From: Bacillota bacterium
GTDB taxonomy: Bacteria > Bacillota > Dethiobacteria > Dethiobacterales > Dethiobacteraceae
Direction of reading: 5' to 3'
Assembly (NCBI GenBank): GCA_012800215.1
Contig: JAAZJT010000130.1
Span: 1 to 5,255, forward strand
Length of the DNA stretch: 5,255 bases
Below the pieces are notes generated by a model. That model worked only from the letters and a program-made list of their open reading frames with translations. It ran no database searches and was not told the DNA's origin. A program made the translations under genes and the position numbers. Shown here piece after piece: positions 1-5,255 of this stretch (positions are counted from its first letter, which is position 1; the number at the start of each line of letters is the position of its first letter).

Positions 1-1064
1 CAAAAAAGAAATTAGAACTTCATTATGCTTCTACACAATTAAGTCAATTTAACTATTATAGTAATTTGGCAAATATAAAAAATAGCGAAAAGGAACTAAT
101 AGCAATACAAAAAACAGTTCAAGAGAAAGAAAACAGATTAAAAGAACTTGAAGCAAAACTTTCGCAAGAAACGTTAGGTGCTGAACAGTTCAATGAAAAA
201 TTGAGCAGATTTATAGGTTATAATGAAATAAGACTTGAATTTGATACGAATAAAAAAGGATATAAAATCATCAGAAATTCAACAGGCGAAAAAGCATATA
301 ATTTAAGTGAAGGGGAAAAAAGCGCCATTGCTTTTGTGTATTTTTTAACCAAAATTAAGGAAAAAGGTAATAAAATTGAGGATTCTATTATTGTCATCGA
401 TGATCCGATTTCTAGCTTTGACTCTAACAAAGTATTTCATGCCTATGCATATTTAAAAGCAGAATGTGTGAGTGCAAAACAGTTGTTTGTCTTAACCCAT
501 AACTTTAGTTATTTTAGATTAATAAGGAAATGGTTCGACTACGAAGCGAATAAAACTAGTAATAGTAAAGGCGGACAAGAAAAAAATTATAGAATTTATA
601 AAAATGAAGTAATAATAGATGGTTCATTAAGAGTAGGTTGCATAAAAAATGGAGGAAAAGTGTTAAAACAAAACTCTGAATATGATTATGTTTTTTATAA
701 AGTTTATGAACTTAAGGATAAGGAATTATCAAGGGATGAGCTTTTGGTAGGGAGTAACATAGCAAGGAAACTGGTTGAGGCATTTTTATCGTTTAAATTT
801 CCAAAGCAAAGAGGAAATATACGTCAATTGCTAGAGAAAGCACTGCCTTCGAAAGAGGATAGTATAAAAAGGGAGAGGATTTATCATTTCCTTAATTGTT
901 ATTCTCATGCTGATAGAATTGATGTGCCTGAAGATACCACCGATGACATTTTGATGTCAGAAAGTTATTCTGTAATTAATGAAGTGCTAAACATAATTGA
1001 GGAATTGGACCCAGAACACTTTAAAGCAATGGCTAGTTGGGCAAGAAGTGAGTTAAGTGTTTAA
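1..1064 (+). CDS. AAA_13-type (COG4694, PrrC/RloC-like) coiled-coil ATPase, C-terminal part; 5' end outside window
   Basis: The frame is open from base 3 to the TAA at 1062-1064, so this is a gene cut by the window edge. The TTG at 66 is internal. Residue numbers here count from that TTG. Seen: a charged coiled-coil arm (about 1-50), an ABC signature LSEGEK (80-85), a Walker B strand ending in D112-D113 followed by a D-loop (SSFDSN, 116-121), and a switch histidine in LTHN (H145). The C-terminal block 231-325 includes NIARKLVEAF and a YSHAD motif. Walker A, the N-terminal lobe and any zinc hook would lie upstream; no CxxC is visible. This motif order and C-terminal block are typical of AAA_13/COG4694, which includes the anticodon nucleases PrrC and RloC. 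R234-x3-E238 and H281 could be the nuclease triad (inference). Such proteins usually act in phage defence. A sampled 60-base line (781-840) is 30% GC, below the genes that follow, which suggests acquisition. Family is fairly sure, nuclease activity is not. Confidence 0.85.
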   Translation, partial: KKKLELHYASTQLSQFNYYSNLANIKNSEKELIAIQKTVQEKENRLKELEAKLSQETLGAEQFNEKLSRFIGYNEIRLEFDTNKKGYKIIRNSTGEKAYNLSEGEKSAIAFVYFLTKIKEKGNKIEDSIIVIDDPISSFDSNKVFHAYAYLKAECVSAKQLFVLTHNFSYFRLIRKWFDYEANKTSNSKGGQEKNYRIYKNEVIIDGSLRVGCIKNGGKVLKQNSEYDYVFYKVYELKDKELSRDELLVGSNIARKLVEAFLSFKFPKQRGNIRQLLEKALPSKEDSIKRERIYHFLNCYSHADRIDVPEDTTDDILMSESYSVINEVLNIIEELDPEHFKAMASWARSELSV

Positions 1065-1226
1065 TTGTTTAACTACTTAATGTATTATTTTCATCATAAT
1101 AACACAAGTAAGTAAGGTCTTTGTTTTTACTAACTTAAGTATCAAATACTATGGTAAAAAATATTTTTACTCTTTTGCTTTATAAGCCATAACTTCCTTT
1201 TCCAGGTATTCAAGCTTTTTTCTTCA
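1065..1226. other. AT-rich spacer with three consecutive dyads
   Basis: No gene is visible here. Three inverted repeats follow one another: TATTAT (1083-1088) with ATAATA (1096-1101); AAGTAAGTAA (1106-1115) with TTACTAACTT (1127-1136), nine of ten pairs; and AGTAT (1138-1142) with ATACT (1146-1150). None is followed by a T tract, so none is a standard Rho-independent terminator. They could weakly end the ATPase transcript or mark the edge of an inserted segment. In sequence this AT-rich, such dyads also arise by chance. Confidence 0.3.
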
Positions 1227-1340
1227 GGAAGCGGGGACGGTAAGGAAGAAATCATAGCTGTTTGTAAGCGTAAATATCTGTCTGATTTTGCATTAGAGAT
1301 GAATCGTTCTATGGGAGAGTATTTAAAGAGATTCAGATAA
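1227..1340 (+). pseudogene. Possible 3' remnant of an unidentified gene
   Basis: One frame is open from 1158 to the TAA at 1338-1340. From about 1227 it looks coding: about 37 residues beginning GSGDGKEEIIAVCK and ending EMNRSMGEYLKRFR. The segment is rich in charged helix-forming residues, and its stop codon is followed at once by a terminator, as at the end of a real gene. No ribosome binding site or plausible start precedes it; the only in-frame ATGs (1299, 1311) would leave very short peptides. I do not recognise the family. The simplest reading is the tail of a resident gene whose 5' part was lost when the AT-rich segment to the left arrived. It could also be a chance open frame. Confidence 0.35.
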
Positions 1341-1364
1341 GGCACTGCTTGACAGTGCTTTTTT
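1339..1364 (+). terminator. Rho-independent terminator before the ABC operon
   Basis: A perfect 6-bp stem GCACTG (1342-1347) pairs with CAGTGC (1353-1358) around a 5-base loop, followed directly by six T (1359-1364). A G-T pair and two A-T pairs can extend the base. It insulates the ABC transporter promoter from transcription entering from the left. Confidence 0.9.
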
Positions 1365-1368
1365 AATT

Positions 1369-1407
1369 TTAAGAAAAACTTAAGATTTTACTTAAAGGAA
1401 ATTTAAA
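1369..1407 (+). promoter_or_regulatory. Phased TTAAG/TTAAA direct repeats, candidate response-regulator site
   Basis: Four copies of TTAA(G/A) start at 1369, 1380, 1392 and 1403, spaced 11, 12 and 11 bases, about one helical turn apart on the same face and in the same orientation. They lie between the terminator and a -10-like element. Direct repeats of 5-6 bases spaced by about 11 are the usual binding pattern of OmpR/PhoB-family response regulators, which often control such ABC transporters. A fifth TTAAG (1434-1438) is downstream of the -10 and not in close phase. The region is AT-rich, so chance must be considered. No regulator gene is in the window. Confidence 0.4.
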
Positions 1408-1416
1408 ATTGTGGGG

Positions 1417-1422
1417 TAGAAT
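1417..1422 (+). promoter_or_regulatory. Candidate -10 element of the ABC transporter operon
   Basis: TAGAAT matches TATAAT at five of six positions and lies 32 bases before the ATPase start, giving a predicted transcript start near 1429. No good -35 hexamer lies at the standard distance (AAAGGA at 1394-1399 for a 17-base spacer). The last TTAAA repeat (1403-1407) ends 9 bases before it. A weak -35 replaced by upstream direct repeats fits an activator-dependent promoter. Confidence 0.4.
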
Positions 1423-1440
1423 GGGGTCAGATTTTAAGAT

Positions 1441-1446
1441 GAGGGG
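1441..1446 (+). promoter_or_regulatory. Ribosome binding site of the ABC ATPase, decides its start
   Basis: GAGGGG lies 8 bases before the ATG at 1455 and only 5 before the in-frame GTG at 1452. The spacing and the stronger codon favour ATG 1455. Confidence 0.7.
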
Positions 1447-1454
1447 ATAATGTG

Positions 1455-2150
1455 ATGGAAATTTTACGGGTAGAAAATCTGACAAAGGTTTATGGTAAGG
1501 GGAGTACACAGGTAAAGGCTTTGGCCGGTGTTTCCTTTAGTGTGCAAAAAGGTGAGTTTGTAGCTATTATGGGGGCGTCTGGGTCTGGTAAATCTACTTT
1601 GCTGCATATTATTGGTGGCGTGGATAAGCCAAGTGATGGAAAGGTAATTGTTGATGGTACGGATATTTACAGCCTTTCAGAAACTAAACTGGCTGTTTTC
1701 AGGCGCAGGCAGTTGGGACTTATATATCAGTTTTATAATTTGATACCTATTTTAAATGTGGAAGAGAATATTACACTGCCTTTATTGTTAGACAAAAGGG
1801 AGATTGAGAAAGAATATTTGCAGGAACTGCTGCTGACTTTGAAGCTTACGGAACGGGTGCAGCATTTGCCCAATGAATTATCGGGCGGGCAGCAGCAGAG
1901 AGTCTCTATAGGCAGAGCTTTAATTAACCGGCCTGCATTACTGTTGGCTGATGAGCCGACGGGCAATCTCGATAGTAAAAACTCGCAGGAGATTATTGAG
2001 TTACTAAAACTGTCTAACAGGCAGTATCAGCAGACTTTAATTGTGGTGACACATGATCAGGAAATTGCCAGGCAGGCACAGCGTGTTATTACCATTGCTG
2101 ATGGCCAGATTGTAGGAGATGAGGTTAATTATCATGTCAATTTTAACTAA
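1455..2150 (+). CDS. ABC transporter ATP-binding protein, MacB/LolD/BceA type
   Basis: This cytoplasmic ATPase of 231 residues hydrolyses ATP to drive the permease encoded next. All motifs are intact: Walker A GASGSGKST (40-48), Q-loop Q92 in LIYQFYNLIP, signature LSGGQ (142-146), Walker B LLLADE (162-167) with catalytic E167, D-loop NLD (171-173) and switch H200 in VVTHD. Length and motif wording (DEPTGNLDS, LSGGQQQRV) place it in the MacB/LolD/FtsE/BceA group that works with FtsX-like permeases, not in the importer groups. Start ATG 1455 is preferred over GTG 1452 from the ribosome binding site spacing. It is the first gene of a two-gene operon, and its last 17 bases overlap the permease gene, which suggests translational coupling. 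The substrate cannot be read from the ATPase. Function as an ABC ATPase is very sure; a specific gene name is not justified. Confidence 0.97.
   Translation: MEILRVENLTKVYGKGSTQVKALAGVSFSVQKGEFVAIMGASGSGKSTLLHIIGGVDKPSDGKVIVDGTDIYSLSETKLAVFRRRQLGLIYQFYNLIPILNVEENITLPLLLDKREIEKEYLQELLLTLKLTERVQHLPNELSGGQQQRVSIGRALINRPALLLADEPTGNLDSKNSQEIIELLKLSNRQYQQTLIVVTHDQEIARQAQRVITIADGQIVGDEVNYHVNFN
2118..2124 (+). promoter_or_regulatory. Ribosome binding site of the permease, inside the ATPase gene
   Basis: GATGAGG ends 9 bases before ATG 2134. The earlier in-frame ATG at 2119 has only GGAG (2114-2117) one base away, too close to work. The site lies within the ATPase coding sequence, consistent with coupled translation. 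Confidence 0.65.
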
Positions 2151-4686
2151 ATTAACACTGCGCAGTTTAAAACTTAATCGTAAACGGACCATTGTTACCA
2201 TTATCGGGGTTATTCTTTCCGGTGCCATGATTATTGGGGTGGCGAGTATTGCGGCTAGTTTTCAGGATTTGTTTATCCAGTCGGCCATTGTAAGTGGCGG
2301 TAATTATCATGCTAAGCTTTATGATGTTGCTTTTGAGCAGGTGGAGAGTTTAAGGCAGCAAGGGCTAGAAGCTGTAATGATAAATAAAGAGGCGGGTTTT
2401 GCTGTAATTGAAAAAGCCGATGTGGAGCGCTCTTATCTTAATGTTTGTGAATTTGACCGGGAGTCTTTTAATAGTTTTCCCTTGAAACTTGTGGCGGGGA
2501 GACTACCGCAAAGGAAAGGGGAACTGGTTGTTACAGAGGAAATGCTGGAGTATGGGTATGAAATTGGGGAGACTGTGGAGCTGACATTGGGAGAGCGGTA
2601 TTTAGAAGGTATGCAGCTGACGGTTAGAGATGCTTTTCAGGAAGGGGAAAAGTGGCAGGCTAAAGTAAAGCGAAGTTATACTATTTGCGGTATTATTGAA
2701 GATCCTAGTTTTATGTATAATGCGGCAGGTTTTTCTGCTTTTAGTTACCTGGAGGAGGATGCATTAGCCAGTGGTGAGTTAGTGAATGTGGCGCTGCGGG
2801 TTAAAAATGTGCGGGGAATTTATGATGATGTGCCGCTGCTGGCAGAGCAGGTGGGTGCAGTAGATTATGGCTTTCATGGTGAACTGCTGCGCTGGTCGGG
2901 GGTTTCTGCTAATGATTATGCTATGCAGTTTTTGGGCTCCATTACTCTGATTATTATAGTGTTAATTGTGGTGGGATCTGTTGCGGTAATATATAATGCT
3001 TTTGCCATTTCTGTCAGTGAGAGAAAAAAACAGTTTGGCATGCTTTCCAGTATGGGAGCTGAACCGGGGCAGATTAGAAGTATAGTTTTTAGTGAAGGGT
3101 TACTGCTGGGAGTAGTGGGTATTCCCCTGGGTATTTTGGCAGGGCTTGTGGGGATTGGTGTTACTTTAAAGGTGGTAAACAGGCTACTTTTAGGGAGCAT
3201 GTTTAGTGATGATGTGGCTTTGCGCCTGGTTATTTCTCCTGTCACGATTGGGATAACCATTATTTTTGAAGCGCTGATTATTTTCCTTTCCGCCTGGCTG
3301 CCGGCAAAAAGGGCAGCTAAAATTTCACCTATTGATGCCATTCGTTTACAGTCTGATATTAATATTAAGGCCAAAGAAGTAAAAACATCTAAACTGACGA
3401 GAAGGCTTTTTGGCCTGGAGGGTGATTTGGCGTTAAAGAATATTAAAAGAAACCGTAAGCAATATCGGGCCACTGTTTTTTCCTTGTTTATCAGTATTGT
3501 GCTGTTTGTCAGTTTTTCCAGCTTCATGGAATATGGTTTTATCAGCAGGGATATGTATTACGGCGGTATGCCTTACGATTTAATTGTAAATTGTTATGAT
3601 GCAAAGGAGCAGGAAGATTATCTGGAAAAGCTGCTGGCTTTACCGGGGATTCAAAGGGCTGCGGTGGTGCATCAGCTGCCTCTGCAGGGTAAATTTAGTA
3701 AAGAGCAGCTTGGCTCTTATCTGCAGGAAAATATGCTGTCTGATATATTGCCGCAGAGTGAGATGGGAGAGTACCTACTGAATGTAAATCTGGTAACGAT
3801 TGGGGAAAAAGAATTTGCTGCTTATGCTAAGGAGCATGGTTTAAAGGTAGCTGATTTTCAGCATGAAAAGCAGGGAATTTTAATTAATAAAAATGTGCTG
3901 GAGGGAAAAGTTGCATATACGCCGCTTGCGGTATCTGCAGGTGAAACTTTGCAGCTTGTAGAATATCAATATTCAGAGGAGCAACCGGTTGATTTTTCCT
4001 TGAAAATTGGTGCTGTTACGGAAGAACTGCCGTATGGTGTTAATTATACCGGTCATAATGCCGTTAATATTTTGCTGACAGAGGAAGTGTTGGCAAGTAT
4101 TGCCGCAGAACTGCATGAATACAATCAAAATCATTTAGAAAACATGAGTATTTATCTTTCCAGCAGTGACAGTGCAGTTTTGAGAGAAGAGATTAGGTCT
4201 TTGGGGGAGGAATTTGGGGGTAATTATTACCTCACAGATGTTTCAGCTTTGCAGGCAGAAATGAAACGTACGAGTACAGTGATGGCCATCTTTTTATATG
4301 GTTTTGTTACGCTCATTACCCTAATTGGTATTACTAATATTTTTAACACTATAAGTACCAATGTGGCACTGCGACGGCGGGAATTTGCCATGCTGCGTTC
4401 CGTTGGCTTAACACCGCAGGGTTTGCAGAAAATTATCCGCTTTGAGAGCCTTTTCTATGGTTTGAAAGCTTTAAGTTATGGTTTGCCTGTGAGTATATTG
4501 ATAAGTGTTTGGATGTATAATTCCTTTGCCAATCTTTTTACCTTTAGTTTTGTTATCCCCTGGCGGGAGATAATCATTTGTATTGTAGGTGTGCTATTGG
4601 TTACTTTTCTTACCATGCGGCAGGCCAGCAGTAAATTTGGCGAGGAGAATATTACTGCTGCCCTGGGTTTAGATTATTGTGGATAA
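2134..4686 (+). CDS. Tandem FtsX-like ABC transporter permease
   Basis: This membrane partner of the preceding ATPase has 850 residues from ATG 2134. It is an internal duplication of a four-helix FtsX/MacB-type unit. Half one: TM1 about 19-42, an outside domain about 43-262 carrying a MacB_PCD-like stretch (VAGRLP...GELVVTE, 121-135), then TM2-4 about 266-292, 322-348 and 368-390. Half two: TM5 about 446-466, an outside domain about 467-710, TM6-8 about 716-742, 778-800 and 808-828. Each half has the conserved cytoplasmic coupling segment after its second helix: ERKKQFGMLSSMGAEP (from 296) and RRREFAMLRSVGLTP (from 747). A PAKRAAKISPIDAIR motif (390-404) ends half one. Eight helices with two large outside domains differ from the BceB layout (ten helices, one large loop). 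Family members act in antimicrobial-peptide export or resistance, lipoprotein release or mechanotransmission; which applies here is unknown. GC is clearly higher than in the AAA_13 gene (52% in the sampled line 2881-2940). Confidence 0.95.
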   Translation: MSILTKLTLRSLKLNRKRTIVTIIGVILSGAMIIGVASIAASFQDLFIQSAIVSGGNYHAKLYDVAFEQVESLRQQGLEAVMINKEAGFAVIEKADVERSYLNVCEFDRESFNSFPLKLVAGRLPQRKGELVVTEEMLEYGYEIGETVELTLGERYLEGMQLTVRDAFQEGEKWQAKVKRSYTICGIIEDPSFMYNAAGFSAFSYLEEDALASGELVNVALRVKNVRGIYDDVPLLAEQVGAVDYGFHGELLRWSGVSANDYAMQFLGSITLIIIVLIVVGSVAVIYNAFAISVSERKKQFGMLSSMGAEPGQIRSIVFSEGLLLGVVGIPLGILAGLVGIGVTLKVVNRLLLGSMFSDDVALRLVISPVTIGITIIFEALIIFLSAWLPAKRAAKISPIDAIRLQSDINIKAKEVKTSKLTRRLFGLEGDLALKNIKRNRKQYRATVFSLFISIVLFVSFSSFMEYGFISRDMYYGGMPYDLIVNCYDAKEQEDYLEKLLALPGIQRAAVVHQLPLQGKFSKEQLGSYLQENMLSDILPQSEMGEYLLNVNLVTIGEKEFAAYAKEHGLKVADFQHEKQGILINKNVLEGKVAYTPLAVSAGETLQLVEYQYSEEQPVDFSLKIGAVTEELPYGVNYTGHNAVNILLTEEVLASIAAELHEYNQNHLENMSIYLSSSDSAVLREEIRSLGEEFGGNYYLTDVSALQAEMKRTSTVMAIFLYGFVTLITLIGITNIFNTISTNVALRRREFAMLRSVGLTPQGLQKIIRFESLFYGLKALSYGLPVSILISVWMYNSFANLFTFSFVIPWREIIICIVGVLLVTFLTMRQASSKFGEENITAALGLDYCG

Positions 4687-4708
4687 CAATATGCTGCAGT
4701 AAAATAAC

Positions 4709-4736
4709 AGGCGGCACAAATGTGTCGCCTTTTTTT
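4709..4736 (+). terminator. Rho-independent terminator of the ABC operon
   Basis: GGCGGCAC (4710-4717) pairs with GTGTCGCC (4722-4729), with one G-T wobble, around the loop AAAT, followed by seven T (4730-4736). An outer A-T pair (4709/4730) can extend it. It begins 22 bases after the permease stop and closes the operon. Confidence 0.93.
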
Positions 4737-4884
4737 ATCCCTCATCTTAAATTTATCCTATAGTCTAATGCATTGTTAAAATAATTGATCACAATAACAG
4801 GACTTTTTTGTTTTTATGTGGAAATATTTACTTTGTTTTATAAAAACTAGCTAAGCTTGGGGAAAATTGTTTGCACAAAACTTT
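4737..4884 (+). promoter_or_regulatory. Leader region of the asparagine-synthetase-like gene
   Basis: This AT-rich stretch must hold the promoter of the next gene, since a strong terminator precedes it. The best -10 candidate is TATAAA (4839-4844), but no good -35 hexamer lies at the standard spacing. A weak dyad TGTTA (4774-4778) / TAACA (4795-4799) around a TGATCA palindrome (4786-4791) could be an operator. No T-box features, such as the conserved AGGGTGG-type antiterminator bulge, and no riboswitch were recognised. Confidence 0.25.
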
Positions 4885-4890
4885 GGGGGG
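4885..4890 (+). promoter_or_regulatory. Unusual all-G ribosome binding site
   Basis: GGGGGG lies 5 bases before ATG 4896. It can pair with the CCUCC of 16S rRNA using one G-U wobble. It supports ATG 4896 as the true start, and hence the serine at position 2 of the protein. Confidence 0.6.
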
Positions 4891-4895
4891 ATAAA

Positions 4896-5255
4896 ATGAG
4901 TGGGTTTGTTGGCTATTTAAATGGGGAGAGGGAAATAGATCATGCAAGCATAATAGGAAAAATGACAGACATGATCATTCACCGTGGGCCGGATAGTGGC
5001 GGAACCTATACGGATGAGAAAGTGACATTAGGGTTCCGCCATTTAAATGTTTTTGCATCTTCTGAAACTGGAGAGCTGCCGTTGCGTAGTGATGATGGCA
5101 ATGTGGTGCTTGTAGCAGATGCCAGGATCTATAATTATGAAAAACTGCGAGCTGATCTGGCAGGAAAAGGATATAAATTTAGAACGCAGATAGATAGTGA
5201 AGTACTGATTTATGGGTATCTGGAATATGGCTTTGAGGTGGTAAAAAAATTAAGG
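4896..5255 (+). CDS. Asparagine-synthetase-like protein with degenerate glutaminase domain, 5' part only
   Basis: 120 codons are visible with no stop; the gene runs off the window end. The protein aligns over its whole visible length with the N-terminal class II glutaminase (GATase_7) domain of AsnB: MSGFVGYL, HRGPD (29-33), a LGF.HLNV strand (45-52), ARIYNY (76-81) and DSEVL (100-104). In active AsnB, residue 2 of the translated protein is the nucleophilic cysteine exposed by Met removal; here codon AGT gives serine. Aligned to E. coli AsnB numbering, R49 is His (H49 here), and N74-G75-E76 is Asp-Ala-Arg (75-77), while D98 is kept (D100). The glutamine site is therefore probably dead. The synthetase domain, with its PPi-loop SGGLDSS-type motif, lies beyond the window. 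Possible roles: an ammonia-dependent asparagine synthetase, or an amide-forming relative such as a lasso-peptide cyclase or beta-lactam synthetase, which also lack the cysteine. The domain is sure; the reaction is open. Confidence 0.92.
   Translation, partial: MSGFVGYLNGEREIDHASIIGKMTDMIIHRGPDSGGTYTDEKVTLGFRHLNVFASSETGELPLRSDDGNVVLVADARIYNYEKLRADLAGKGYKFRTQIDSEVLIYGYLEYGFEVVKKLR

Noticed and set aside
66..68. TTG as the start of the AAA_13 gene
   Set aside because: The frame is open to the window edge, there is no ribosome binding site before it, and the family needs a long upstream N-terminal half with Walker A.
1231..1241. GCGGGGACGGT resembling part of REP/Y1-transposase-associated repeats of Bacillota
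   Set aside because: The match is short, no inverted partner occurs nearby, and the bases fit the open frame of the remnant.
1142..1345. 67-codon open frame on the minus strand
   Set aside because: It starts within the terminator stem, has no recognisable motif, and overlaps the better supported + strand remnant.
1413..1446. Possible G-quadruplex from GGGG runs
   Set aside because: Only three runs (1413-1416, 1423-1426, 1443-1446) are present, four are needed, and the last is the ribosome binding site.
2119..2121. Earlier ATG for the permease
   Set aside because: The nearest purine-rich site is only one base away, and starting at 2134 gives the usual FtsX-family N-terminus with good spacing.
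2916..3527. Long open frame of 203 codons on the minus strand
   Set aside because: It lies wholly inside the permease gene, and the translation has no recognisable domain. It is an antisense shadow of the coding bias.
3596..3781. 61-codon open frame on the + strand in another frame
   Set aside because: It is embedded in the permease gene and has no support as a separate gene.
4737..4895. T-box or other riboswitch before the asparagine-synthetase-like gene
   Set aside because: No T-box consensus, no specifier-stem pattern and no antiterminator/terminator pair were found in the 159 bases.
1..5255. CRISPR arrays, tRNA or rRNA genes, complete insertion sequences
   Set aside because: No regularly spaced repeats, no tRNA-like cloverleaf and no transposase motifs were seen on either strand.

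Overview
The window looks like chromosome of a low-to-moderate GC Bacillota bacterium of the Clostridia or Negativicutes type. The reasons are strong Shine-Dalgarno sites rich in G, Rho-independent terminators with clean T tracts, and a two-gene ABC transporter with a tandem-FtsX permease, a layout common in that phylum. No marker gene fixes the genus. All four genes lie on the + strand.

Layout. (1) 1-1064: the 3' part of a gene for an AAA_13 (COG4694, PrrC/RloC-like) coiled-coil ATPase. Its start, Walker A motif and first coiled-coil arm lie outside the window. It is strikingly AT-rich and is probably a defence gene. (2) 1065-1454: a non-coding stretch with AT-rich dyads, a short apparent gene remnant (about 1227-1340), a clear terminator (1339-1364), then a phased series of TTAAG/TTAAA repeats and a likely promoter. 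(3) 1455-4686: a two-gene ABC transporter operon, a MacB/LolD/BceA-type ATPase overlapped by 17 bases by an 850-residue permease with two FtsX-like units, closed by a strong terminator (4709-4736). (4) 4896-5255: the first 120 codons of an asparagine-synthetase-like protein, cut by the window end, whose glutaminase site has lost its cysteine and most of its glutamine-binding residues.

How they fit together. The ATPase and permease form one transporter, plausibly moving or sensing a peptide or lipid-like substrate such as an antimicrobial peptide. The repeats before the promoter suggest control by an OmpR/PhoB-type response regulator that is not encoded here. The AAA_13 gene looks like a separate, perhaps horizontally acquired unit whose right-hand boundary lies in 1065-1230. 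The asparagine-synthetase-like gene has its own ribosome binding site after a terminator and should be a separate transcription unit.

I see no certain novel system. The best leads are the degenerate glutaminase of the last gene, the candidate anticodon-nuclease triad in the first, the phased repeat array, and the gene remnant at the composition boundary.
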